This document shows, piece by piece, positions 11,475 to 23,575 of a DNA stretch of 64,000 nucleotides; position 1 is the stretch's first letter; each line of letters starts with the position of its first letter. The stretch is from Gonapodya sp. JEL0774. Its lineage: Eukaryota; Monoblepharomycota; Monoblepharidomycetes; Monoblepharidales; Gonapodyaceae. Where the stretch lies: the NCBI GenBank assembly GCA_027604505.1, contig JADIIX010000003.1:62001-126000 (forward strand). The letters are read 5' to 3'. The notes beneath the pieces are model-generated. The model worked only from the letters and a program-made list of their open reading frames with translations, had not been told where the DNA came from and made no database searches. A program made the position numbers and the translations under genes.

Positions 11475-14400
11475 ATGGACGTGGATGCTCAAACTTTCCC
11501 AACGCCCGAGGCGGCGATTGGAGTACACCAACGCACAGTTTCCTCGCCTGCCCAGCCTGCCACTGTTCCAACCCCATACATCCTCTATTTCGGACATTTG
11601 GGTAACTCGCATCCGGATCCAGTGTCTCCTGGTGTGCAGTACCCTCAGAGGGATGAAGAAATCAGTCTGTCTGAGCCAATGATGGTTCGGGAACTGAGAC
11701 TCGTTCCAAGAGGGCTTAAACCTGTTCCGTCATATTCAGAACTGGGGTGAGTTCTGATTAACTCATTTCATCCGAAAAGGCGAGATTAAGGGTGGAGTTG
11801 TCGGGGGCAACCGGTCCCAACCACCGTATACGAATTGCCCTTTTCGGCCCGAGATGTCTCGAGATATCTCGAAATGGCCCGAGGGAAATGTCGAGACACA
11901 TCATACTTTTCCGTGTATGTGCACTCGCGTGTGCAAGCCCGTGCTGAATATATCTCGAGTTTTGTGTCGTCTCAGAAAGGCACCTTTTTTCGTTATGTCA
12001 GATATTTTCTAAATATGTTTTTCACTTGTCAATTTCAGTCGAACGAGTCCGTCCACTTTCCCGGTGGACGTGTTTTACCTCACTAGTACACCCATCGCTC
12101 CCTCTGACCCTCAATTGCAACCACATTCTGGATCCTTGCCGACGAGTTCCTCGGAGGGTTCTTCGCACACGGCGAATTCTGTTAATGACACACCCTCTAT
12201 CACGTCGCGCTGGGAGCTTTTGACCAAGAAACCGGTAAAATACGATGAACACCACAAGGTCCAGAGCATGTACACAAGCAAGTTTACCGGCACGGGAAGA
12301 CCAGTAAGTCAGCATTCTACCACACGATTGGGGCGAGCGGTAGACTCAAATCTCATGCTGTCATCTGGAACCATCGGGGAATGATGGCTTTAAATCTCTG
12401 ACCTCATTGCTGTTCTTCACATCCTTCCCTCCGACTTTGGCGATCATGAATGTGTTTAGATAGCTACCAGAGCTCTCCGCTTTCGTGGAAGTTTCGATTG
12501 TTTGTCGGTATGCGTCCTTGGCTGGACTGTTGCAGATGTGCGCCGGGGGCGAGATCCCGCTAAGACAGGTCGAGAGAGAGAAACTTCTCAACAAGGAACC
12601 GATGAAGCCAACCGATCGGATAGATTGCTCTCTAACGGATCTTCAGCATTGGCTGCTATAGTTCCCATAACGTCGGGTTTCGCAGACGTTCGCGCTAGCG
12701 ACGCAGGGCTGCCAACTCCCGAACTTGCTGTACGGGTGTCGCAGACTCAGCAAGTCCTTGAAGCCCAACATGCTAGAGTAGAAAGTGGATCGGTAGTACA
12801 GGAGAATCCGGGCCGAACAGTGCTCACTCAGCAAGATGGTGAATTTCACAGGAGGAATCCGTCGTCTCTTCCTGTTCCTGGCAGTCGTCAGGAGTACTCG
12901 TCGGATGCAGTTCGTGAACCCCTAGAGTCACTCGAGAGGGTTCATCCTCGGCAATCACAATCAAGTGGTAACGGCAGCTCTTGGTCGCGAGAGCGGCCGC
13001 CCGCTCGTGATCCCTCCCCTCGTGGTCGCGATCAAGAGCTCAATAGTATGCGAGATCGTGAATATTCTACTCGCCCTGCAGCTAGAAGTTCGCGATCCAG
13101 GTCACCACCAGCCAGAAGGGACAGTCGGGACAGACTTGGACTTCCAGCTCTAGCTGAACGGGACTTGCGTGATCGAGAAATTCGCGACCAACGTGAAAGG
13201 GAACGGAACGAAAGAGAGCGTGAACGGGAGCAGCGGAAGGAGCGAGAACTCCGCGAGCAGCGAGAACGAGAACGAGATCAGCGGGAACGGGAAAGGCAGC
13301 AGGCACGGGAGATTGGGACTGAAGAGATGAGTGTGACATGGGATCAGGGGGACGGAGGTGAACCTGGCAAGACGGACGACGGAAAATCTCAACAACCAGT
13401 AGCGGTGGAAGATTTCGATGAGGTGAAGCGAACTTCCGGTTACACCAAACCGAAAAGACAACCCCCATTGGAAGGCGTAATAATAGGATATGAAGATTTG
13501 GCGAAGTCTTGTGTGAGTTCAGCTGTGCAAGTTATCAAATTTGGGTGTCCCTCCAACCTGTCTTCTATGCTGCTCAGCCTCCCCTCCAGCCGCCCTCATC
13601 CACTCTATCGTCGATCCCAGCACCTCCCAGTACAGCGTATCCGGCCTTTCTTGCCCGTGCCTCGCTTTTGCGTTCTCATCTTTCCCGAGATCCATCGAAT
13701 AACGGTGGTGAAGATCCACCACAGTTAACAAAAGTTAGGGAGTGGGGTGGGGTGTTGGCGGACATGCTTGCCGGGGATGATGGTGGCAAGTGGGTGGTTA
13801 ACGGCTTGGCAGGCTGGATGAGGCAAGAAGCCGGAGGGCTGAGTGCATTGAATCGTGAGGATGTGGTGTACATTCTCGAAAACCGTTCCCTCGGACGCTG
13901 ACGAGAATTACATCACCGCAAATTCTCCAGCCGCTCTGGTCGATATTGGCAGCGCAGTATATTACGCTCTAAACCCTCGGGGATGTTGGCAATCAATGCG
14001 ACTTTTTAGAATCGGTCTCGAGTTATTCTGCTTGATGAGTCGCTGCGGGGGCCCAATTGCGCGGGAGGTTCTGGTAAGAAGGCTGAAGGTGTCGATGCCT
14101 TCACTACCATTAGGGTCTAATGCATTTGCCGACAGCGAGTTGGTTGCTTGCCATTGCTTGTGCAGCTATCAACTCATACCCTCTCCACATCACCGTTGCG
14201 GTCGTTGGCTCTCCAAGCACTTCTCGATGCTCTCGATGAGCCCCAGGTCGCGGAGGCCCTTTTGGGCTGGGAAAATTGTCCGCCAGTAGATGACGATCTT
14301 TACGGGTCTCAAATCCTTCCTATGTTAGTTGCACCCACCGGGGAAAAGGGAGTCGGTGCTCGAATTTCGAGGCAAGCTGTGTTGATTGCTCGGAAAGTGG

Positions 14401-17400
14401 CGGCTTACGAAGCGGTAGCAGGGTTACAAGAGGTCGCACAAATCATTAAGATCAGGGAACCTTGTGGAACTCCTCTTGCCGACAACTCGGACAAGCAAGG
14501 TGTCATGGAGTACCGAGACGCAGACCATCAGAATTCGAAGGGTCCTCAGAGATCGTTCTCCTTGGATACATTGAATATGGACGGCCCTGACCTTCCGAAC
14601 CCTCTCACAACTGCCGCAGCATGTCTTGACGTCATCGCAACTGCCAGCGCGACCACCATTGGATGGTATGAAAATGACCTTGTTGATGACTTCGGCATCC
14701 GCCTTGGCAAAGTTCCTCGGTGTTTCAGTGTCCGATACTTGGATCAGCGACAATTTGTCCCTTCAGTACTCACTGTGCTCACCTCTGATCTTTTTAAAGG
14801 GACCATTGAGAAAATATCTGTTGCAGATTCGGAATTTGAACCAGATCAAAACATCGCACTGAGCATTATGGCCGCCGTGACTCGGATATTTGCCTCGCTG
14901 CTCTCTTCCCGCGAGGGCATTCTGTGGCTTTGCACAGAGTCGGGTCTCCAACTCGTTAGTGGACTATTTGCAGCCGCCACCCCTACTGCATCGGTGATGC
15001 ACGATGAGATGATTATTGAAACCTCAGAGAATAGTTCGAATGATTGGTATGCGGACTTAGTTGAGAGAACTCCGCCATTGTCGCAGGTGGCGCAGACCTC
15101 GGGCCTTGGATTTGGGAAGATGACTGAGAAGCACTGGGATTATCGTGACGATGAGGATATCCTTGCTGCGAGGAGGGTGTCCTCGGTGGAAGCTGCTGTG
15201 GCAACCGAAACAATTCCAAGTCATTCTGTATCCGGGGGCTGGGCTGATGTAGGACAACTGATGGTGATGCTGATTTATCACCTCTACGCCGCTGGACTCG
15301 TTCGACAGCTTGTTGAGCTCATCAAATCAACTTTACGAGTCAATGCAATAGGTTCTATTCATGTGCCGGGTCTGAGTAATCTCAGGATTGCAGACAAGCT
15401 TCAAAAGCTGAACCTGATATGCGTCACCCCTGTCGGACGGTGTGCCGCAGCTTGGGCAGTGCATCTCTTTGAAGGCTACAAATCTATCCTGTCAATTGTG
15501 AACTCCGTCGCGGAGCCAAAGGAGTTCAATTCGATAACCTATCAAAGCTTGGATGAGAAAATAGACCCCATTTATTTGGCTGGACTCGAACTGCTGCGTT
15601 GTCTGAGTCAAACCTCTGTGGGAGCTAGTGACCTTTTGGACAGGGGAAATTACGTGCATCTGCATGCGATCGCTGAAGGAGCGTCATCGTTCTCGCCTAA
15701 GGAGCTCCAGCCCGTTGTGCGGATTAATGCATCTTTGGGGACACAACTTGCAAGCAACACTCTTGAAGGTATTAATGTCATCGTTCAGACTCTTACTGCA
15801 GAAACAGGTGGTTTGCGGACACTGCAACCAATTTTACTTGATCGGTCGTCTTTGACTCTAGCCGTCATCTGCTTACGAGCCATTTCTATGTTCGTTAGTC
15901 AAGATGCTGCAGGCTGGAATATGTGGGGACTCTTGAGGGTGTGGGAGAAACTTGACATTGTTGCGTCGAATGTGAAAGCTGCTGAGAAGCACCGTGGCGT
16001 CGGCCTCATAGTGGGCTCCGAACTTGCTGAGACTTTGGAGGTTCGTCGGAGTTTCATAGCGTGGATCATTAGTCTTCTCGAAGTTGCTTCGGATAAGTTG
16101 GCAGAGCTGCAGATTGATGCACCTGCATCCAAGCAAAACGGATCAAAGGATCAGCTTCGTCGTCATCGAAACAGTTTGGTTAATGGAACTGGATCCTCTA
16201 CCCCTAAAGTCGGACCCGATAAAGCTGGAGTTTTTGCTCCAATGGATATTGATGACCCTGCCAACCGAGAACGAATGGACGCTACCGACTCATCCAAAAA
16301 TAAATCGGCAACTTCTCATGCAATTGCTTCCCCGGGAATATCTCTAGATGACCTGCAGACGCAGTCCGCATTAGTGGACCTAATCGAAATATGCGTCTGT
16401 TTAGTAAACAAAGTCACCTCTGTGTGTTACGATGTTGGGGTTCCGCAGATAGCGCTCGGCACCACACGAGAATGTGTTCCAATTGGTGCATTGGACGAGA
16501 ACATGGTACCATATGTTCAATTTACAAACGAACTGCTCTCCTCAAAGACTGGTCGGGACTTAGATCGGATGTCTTCATTGATGCGACCTGTCTCAGTCAT
16601 GTCAATCGTCACACCTGGACTCTTGAAGGCCTACGGCACTTTGGAGCGACTGAATATCTCGCGGTTCTATTTTGCGGGGGGAGCACTTGCAACAGCCAGC
16701 ATCGTCTTCGGATCTGGCGCGAATCTCTCAGATCTCTCTGAATCTGAACACCAGCAGAAAATTTCTCCCACTAACACCTATTGGAATGTGCTTCAAGTGA
16801 AGCAGATGATAGTCAGCTTCCTTAAGGAGACCACGTCGTTCATTATTTCCGAGGTTTCCCAGACACAAAAGTCAACTGATATCGTCGAAGCAGCTATTCG
16901 TGGAGTCGCGCGTTTATCGGTCAAGGACCTGACTGAAGATCGAGAAACTCCGGAGTTGGATGTAATTGTCGTTCCGCACTATTTTGAGCCTCCAGTCAAG
17001 GTTATTGACGAAATTTTGAATGGATTTATGTGGGAGAGCACCGAGAACATTCTGCACGCTGCTCAGTTGCTGAACGACCTTCTCCCTTCATGCTTGCCGA
17101 TAGTTCAAACGAGCTCGGAAGACGATGAAAATGAGGACGATCTCACCGTAGAAGATCTTTCCAGACAGGCTCGGGCTCTCAGAATTTATTGGCAGAGGAA
17201 TTTGGTTCCACATGTTGGGGGGCTTTGTAAGGCTATTCGTGTCTTGGGAGCAACCAGCACGAGGGAGCTCCACCTAGCGACGCGAGCACTTGTATGTCAG
17301 TTAGTGGACTTGGACTTGGAGGACGTCGGAGTCGCTCGAAGTATTTTGAGTGTCATCGTTGAGGAATTGGAAATGACCTATGAAAATGTCAAGGCGGTCG

Positions 17401-19699
17401 TCACACCGTTCCGAAACCGAATTATTCCCGAGACGGGCGCTCCACTGGACGAAGACCTTGAGCGGAACTCGATTCTCCGCGTGACCACACCTCTGGCACG
17501 ATGGCTCAGCATCTTATCAGCTGCTACAAGTATTTCTTCGGGAAAAGCCTATTTTTTGATGTGCTCCTCAGATACATCAAGTGGAATTCCATTCGCGGAG
17601 CGCATAGTTCCCTTGCTTCTGCAATTACCAGACCTTCTCTCTACTGGAAACATTGTTGCAGATCTCGGACTCGAAATTCTGGCTTCACTCTGTGATCAGC
17701 GCTTGTCATTACTCGGTGGCGACTACGATGAGCATCCGCAGCAGAACAATCAATCACCCTCCGAATATGTGAAAGCAGTGACTACTGCCACATCCAGCGC
17801 AGTTCCATCGGATAGCACCATCGCAAAGATATCATCAACCCTCTTAGAGGTCATCACCCGAGTCAAGGACGTCCGGCTGCAGCTTCAAATCATTCTGTTC
17901 TTGGTGAACGCATTTGAATCCAACAAGGTGGCTGAGGTTGTCTGTACCACTCCGCACCTTCACGGTCTTATCTGCGAGCTCGCAGATTGGATTCTGCGGG
18001 AGCTTTTGTCGGGGGTTTCGGACAAAACCCGGAGTATGGATCCCGTGGCAGTCGAAGGGGCACTTCAGGGCTTGACATTCATCCGGATGGTGCTCGACCG
18101 ATCTGGACAGCATTCGGAGTTTGAATGGAGTCCACTGTTGGCGGCATTTGCCGATGATATTCGTAAGTATGAGTGGAGACTCCAGCAGCTCAAATCCGTG
18201 TCCAGAGGAGCCGCTGAAATCGCACAAAGCACGGCGAACTCTTTTCAGCTTCAGCAGCAGCGGATGGCAGAACGAGGCACACAGGTGCTCGAGGACGAAG
18301 AAGAATCCATTATCGATCCCATGATATTCACGACCATCTCCGACCTAGCTGAGTACATTGGGGAGATCTTATCCAGCCCGTCAGGCACTGCTGCGCCAAG
18401 TCCGGCTACTGGTGTTGATGGCATGGGCGGGGAGGCAAAAGACTTGTCACCACTGAAAGACACGAAGAACAGAGGGTCTCAGAAGTTGATGATGTTGATG
18501 AAGCGTCGAATTATTATTTCATCAGGTAAAGAACGCTGTGCAAAGCCACAAATCCAGGCACGACTGTTAATATGGTCCTCCTTTTACATTTTTCTTTTAA
18601 GAACGTTATGAAAGCCTCCAGTTGTTTAATGTTGACGAGGAGTCAACCCTTCTATGGGAAGTTGGGGATGAGCCCACTGATCTGTACAAGCTTGCGAAGG
18701 AAGTTTTGCCTCCGACTGCACTCGAAGGTCGCTTCCGGATGTTCGATGACAGTGTGAGTTCGCTCGACACACAACACGGCCGACCATTACAGAGGCGCCA
18801 TCCTCCCAAACCCCATCGAACCTTTGTGAAGAACGATTTCCGGTGAGAGTTGTCTTGAGTGATGGGGGTTGTTGACGGTGTCGAATCTAAATCTTCATGC
18901 GAAATTGATGTTTGGAAGGAGCAACCACGCCTCTCGAAAGAACAACTCAAGCAGGCCACCTTCGATTCATGTGGATGACTTTGTCAAAGGCGCCAATTCA
19001 GGTTCATCGACCAACGCCGCCAACAGAGTGCATTTATCTGGGAGCTCTTGGCGCGACCCTCGGATTAATGACAACCAACCGCCGCGCCGAAATAGCGGTG
19101 GCTACTCGCACACACTTGGTGGTAATAGCTCACGATTCGCTGCATCTTCAAGTCGGGATGGACGTGGCCACGCGTCAACTCTCCCCCGGTCGTCAACATC
19201 GCACAAGCCTGCAGACACCACCACCGCACGATCCGCAGCCATTGCAAACGCAGTAGCTATCACAGCCGCGCAGTACGCTATGGGGCTTTCCGGATTCGGA
19301 GTTAACACGGCTGGCATGTTTGTTCAAAGTGGCAGTTGGGCTTACCCACAAGACTCATCAGACTCGCGATACACGGGGAGTTCGTGGATGAGTCCGTACG
19401 ATACGTGGGGAGGTTACGATGGGAGATATGAGACCACTGGATCTTCTGGCACTCAGGGGTATTCAGGCTCGGGGTCAGCTGGTTACTCAGTGGGAAGCGG
19501 CTACGTTGGTCCCGGTGCCAATGGCTTTGTTTCGTCGGGAGCTGGTGGATATTCGAACACCAGTAGCAACGCTGCCTACGCAAACTCGGTTGCGGGGAAC
19601 TACCCACACTCCGGAGCGGGGTACTCAAACTCAGGTGGTGGTTTTGATTACCCTGCGCCACCTCCACCACTGTCTTCCTCGTCACGGTACCGGCGCTAA
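11475..19699 (+). CDS. VIRMA: Virilizer/VIRMA homologue, m6A methyltransferase-associated scaffold
   Basis: Nine exons (11475-11746, 12039-12303, 12460-13512, 13578-13854, 13931-14073, 14166-18525, 18602-18753, 18793-18842, 18919-19699) join to 7353 nt, 2450 aa. The N-terminal Vir_N domain is recognisable: VRELRLVPRGLKP, then TSPSTFPVDVFYLT, then ALRFRGSFDCLSVCVLG, in the same order and spacing as animal VIRMA. Residues around 411-463 form a highly charged RE/RD repeat tract. The centre (mostly the 4.4-kb exon 6) looks all-helical and repeat-like. Near residue 2203 the conserved RPPSIHVDDF motif follows KNDFR, and the tail is Gly/Ser/Tyr-rich. VIRMA scaffolds WTAP and recruits the METTL3/14 writer. 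The join at 18525/18602 is in frame but the few codons before it look less protein-like than another frame (end near GTAAAG), so that border deserves checking. Animal VIRMA is about 1800 aa, so this one is long. Confidence 0.9.
11848..11896. repeat. Palindromic CTCGAGATATCTCGA cluster inside VIRMA intron 1
   Basis: Intron 1 (11747-12038) contains overlapping CCGAGA/TCTCGA units around a near-perfect palindrome. It could form a hairpin or be a footprint of a small element. Nothing else is known. Confidence 0.4.
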
Positions 19700-19955
19700 T
19701 AATATCAATTTGCATGGGGATACGTTTCCCCGATTTCCCGGAGGAAATAGGTATGCAGAAGCTCAAACCAAATAATTTTTTGAGGACTGTAAATAGAACA
19801 TCGTCTCAATTCGGGCTGCAAAGAACCGTATTCTTCTCCCGTCGAACTGAAGATTTTGTATTCGGTTGCGAGTAATCAAAAATGTAGGTCGAGAGTAGGA
19901 GCTACAGTCTAATGAGATAGAACGGACGCACCGTGACTTGGTGTCCAAACATAAA

Positions 19956-22259
19956 TTAATCAATTGAGTCCCGTCTGGCTAAGACTTTAGGAGGGGTATC
20001 TAAACCCCGGGGAAATGTTCCCGGCGCCCTTCCCGCACCGCTCACACCACTCGCGCTCATATCACCTTCACCTTCACCTTCCGTGTCGGGATCCATTTCA
20101 ACTCCCCCAGAGCCTTCCTCTCCACCCATTCCAATATCCCCTCCGATAGTCCCACCACTTTGACGTTCCTGGTCAGGCCCCCCCCGTAACCAGTCCTTTG
20201 CAACCTCCATCCCCTCTCGGGCCTTTTGCAGCCTCTTGGAACCCAAACCCCACGGAACTTTTATAGTCACCCCCTCCGGCTCCACTGCCTGCTTCACGAT
20301 CCTCTCTCGGATCCATCTGGTGAGCATGGTCGTCAACCTGGGTAAATCTTTCACCTTCGTCTTGTGCCCGACTAGGGAGCGCACGTCGAGATCGAGTTGA
20401 AAGTCGGGGAGGAGAGATATCCGGAGAGAGATGTCAGTCGTGGTGGATTGAGGGTCCGTGGTAGGTGAAGTGGGAGATGCCGAGGAGGTCGGAGATGTGG
20501 GCGAGTGAGGAGGTGACAGTGACGTGGGAACACCAGCGGAGGGTGGTCGAGCAGTGGCATCCAGCACCGCAGGAGGCGTGGGTGGAGCAGATGCGACTCC
20601 GTCGACCACAATAGTACCTGGAAGGATATTACTGAGAAGCGCGCCAGTTGTGGACGAGAAAAACAAGTCCGCGCTTTCAGCAAGCGGGTCTATCGTGGGA
20701 GGTTGTAGTGGGGGTGGTGATCCGAACTCCCGGTCGAACCCAAAATCGGCTGTAGTTCGGGGTGGTCCCGAACCATTGGAGTACCCTGGCTGTGCGGGTC
20801 TAGATGTGGCGGATGCAGCAATCGGGACAGTTTCGGTAACAAATTCTAGTGTGATCTTTGCATACCAAGTACAAAACATCAGGGCGTGGTGGAAGTAAGA
20901 CATGAAGCGAACCAGTTCCCCGTGCCGGAAACTCGCCTCAGCCCCATTCAGTAACGAACAGGTCACCCACCTTGCCTTCAAACTTCACCACGCTTACAGT
21001 TAACTGTAGCGGTAACGACGCAATGAGAGGCTTCGGCCAATTGACGAGCACGGATGTGTCGAGACCCAACGTGATGTGGTCGTGGAGAATCAAGTCCAGT
21101 TCGACTCTCTAAGGGAAAGAATCACGGGGAAGCTAAAATTAGCAGAGCAGCCGACCTGTAACGAACGAACCAAAAGCAGCCCGTGCACGTCAAGTTGTCA
21201 GCTGCACGCCACAGTCTGACTCACCACGTTCGCCCCTCCCCTGGCTGGTCTGACTCTTGCTGCGGTAATTGTAGGGAATTCCTCGCCCATCGAAAAGTCG
21301 GTGATGGTGATAGGCCCCTGTGGTGGGCATCGGGGGAAGGTGTGGTGAGTTGTTGGAAACAGCATCCAGAGGCATCAGACTCGGCGAATAACCGCCGGTA
21401 GGTCTTGTGACATTGAGAAAGACAGGCACTGCTCGCTCCAGCGCACACAACTTCAAATTTCCATCCCTTGATACAATAACCGATCATCCCCGACTCTCCT
21501 CCAATCCTCAAATTCCCTCTCCCTGCTGCAGAAACCCCACGTCCCCCGTTCTTACACCCACCAACCACCCTGGCCTGGTCTCTGGATTCATCACCTCCCC
21601 AACCACCTCCACCACCCTCTCAACAAACACTTTGTCGCTCCTACACCGAGAAACGACTTGTGCAGCCAGAATGTTGAGCCAAACGCAGGATTCTGCGGGG
21701 AGGGAAGAGAGTTGGGCAGGTGTTGTGTATTGGGGACCAAGGAGGCGGGAGAGTGGGGGAGGGTTGGAAGGTGGGGGCTGGTCGTGTTTGATGTTGGCAA
21801 AGGCGAAAATGTGGGGGGAGATGAGTGCGAAGTGAGGAAGTGCTCACTTTTATCCGCACTACAGGCTTCTTCCCGTCTTTTGCACCGTCCCCCAATCCAG
21901 AAGCAGCCTCGACAACCCTCTTCGTCTCTCTCTCGCTTCTGAAAAACGCCGCGCGGAGCACCACGAATATGAGAAGAAGGAGGACGACTTGGCCGAGGAG
22001 GAACCCCAGAATTAGCGTGGGGAGGCTAAGGCTTGTTGGGACTAGAGGAGCGCGGGGGAGGGAGAGTGACAGAGTAGACAGAAGACGAAAAGTCGGTGGA
22101 AGTCAGTGGGATCAGGTACATGACATTGAGAGTCAGAGCCGTCATGTATACACCAAGACTCCAACGTATCCCCGCACTGTAAAAGCGTACGAACGAGCTC
22201 TTACGTTCCTCCGCATATACTCTGTCACCTGTGTCCCGGTTCCCATCGGACCATGTCAT
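19956..22259 (-). CDS. MMM1: MMM1, ER-anchored SMP-domain subunit of the ERMES tether
   Basis: Six exons (22229-22259, 21848-22041, 21562-21777, 21225-21317, 20971-21108, 19956-20855) join to 1572 nt, 523 aa. Residues 19-40 are one transmembrane helix (TLILGFLLGQVVLLLLIFVV), the Mmm1 signature membrane segment. The SMP lipid-transfer domain follows: ESCVWLNILAAQVV, ITITDFSMGEEFPTITAARV, VELDLILHDHITLGLDTSV, NWPKPLIASLPLQLTVSVVK, then after an insert SLLPDFQLDLDVRSLVGHKT. ERMES tethers ER to mitochondria and moves phospholipids. The insert inside the SMP domain is roughly 120 residues, Pro/Ser/Thr-rich, and the C-terminus has a long acidic, Gly-rich tail, both longer than in yeast. The short first exon (31 nt) is the least certain part. 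Convergent with VIRMA, 256 bp apart. Confidence 0.9.
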
Positions 22260-22533
22260 CAAGCACCCAGCAAAATCCACATTGTCGGTATTGTCCACCA
22301 ACACCACATGACACTTGTTATCGAGGTCCAAATCAATCCTCACAAAATGACCTCACGGTTCCTCTTCTGATTGATCAGCAGTCATTTGCAGGATCCCACA
22401 TTCGTGTCTGCCCGAGGCAGAAACTCTCTCCGTGTCAGTGCACACGATTCTCATCCCCTCGCCCCTCCACACCACGGTGCTTTTGTTGCTGTTCAAATTT
22501 GTTTAGCTGTCATTGAATTTGGCGACAGGTTCG

Positions 22534-23575
22534 TCAAAGCTTGCGACCTCCATCAAACCAGACCACAGGCCCTGGAAGCCACTGGAGCCTTTCCACATGC
22601 TTGCACCTTTCCCGCATGCTTGCACATCCCCCACGGGTCGAGCACAAAACGCTCACCTGCGCTCTTCCCCTGTTCCCCACTATCTCCAGTTCCGACTCTG
22701 GTTCCTGCTCCGACACTCACGCCTGTCGGTGACTTTCCGGTACTTTCACCGAGTGCAGGGATCGCGTCCTCGACCGCCTGTCCCGCGGAGGTATCGCCTA
22801 TCACAGGTTGTGCATGAGAATGGTGGGAAGGAGGAACTGCCAGGGGGGTGTAAGAGGAAGATGGTTGTGCGGATGGGGAAGAGGAGTGCGCGGGTGGGTG
22901 GGAGTGACTTAGCGCTTGTTGTTGTTGCGCTGGTGGTGGGGGTGGTAATGGAGATGTCGTCGTGGTAGAGGGGGCCGTATTTGAATGGGTATGCGATTCT
23001 GGATAACCGGTAGACGCTGCTCCGCCTCCTCCTCCACTGCCGTCGCCGGCGTACCCTCCCGATTGATATCCTGTCTGATATGCCCCTTGGTAAGAGTGAG
23101 GGTATGCGTTGTGGTGATGCGGGTGCGCGTTTTGGGAGTAGTGGGGTGGGAATGGGTAAGGATAGGGATAAGGGTACGGATACGGATACGGATTTGCGTG
23201 TACGTTGTAAGGATAACCGTCGTACGATGACGCGGGTTCGTATGGGACTGGATCAGGGTTGACGGGATGTTGGTGGAGTACGACAGTGGCGACAGTGACG
23301 AAGACGGTTTGAGTAAGTGGGGGCAGGGTGGTTGTCGGGGGGGGTGGTGGGGGAGGGAGGGGTGGACAGTGGNNNNNNNNNNGGGTGTGTGGGGGGGGGG
23401 GGGGGGGGGGTGGGACGAGCGGAGGTGCGGGCTCTGGGAGAGATGTACAGGTTGCGGACGAGACAAGCGAAGCGGTGTGGAAGGGGAGTTTGTGGGGTGT
23501 ATCTATGGAGACATGACTGTGAACGTGAAGAGCAGGGTCCGGATCAGGTTCCAGGGGATCGGAAGTTGAAGCCAT
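22534..23575 (-). CDS. Pro/His/Tyr-rich hypothetical protein (contains assembly gap)
   Basis: Exon 22657-23575 and a 38-nt exon 22534-22571 join in phase (about 318 aa, counting the 10 N positions as given). The start is the ATG at 23575 in a good context (CCGCAATGG). The protein is low complexity: poly-Pro runs around the gap, a (Pro-Tyr) repeat of about six units, His/Asn-rich and Gly-rich stretches, then Ser/Pro-rich sequence. No folded domain is recognised. Long open frames occur in other phases too because of the base composition, so whether this is expressed is uncertain. The gap lies in a G/C homopolymer, so the true length and frame there are unknown. Confidence 0.45.
23373..23382. 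other. Assembly gap (10 N)
   Basis: Ten N bases beside a run of more than 20 G. A homopolymer of this kind is a common reason for a gap, and the real length is unknown. Confidence 0.99.

Noticed and set aside
11835-12086. 83-codon plus frame overlapping VIRMA exon 2
   Set aside because: It lies mostly in intron 1 and uses a different phase from the conserved Vir_N coding sequence.
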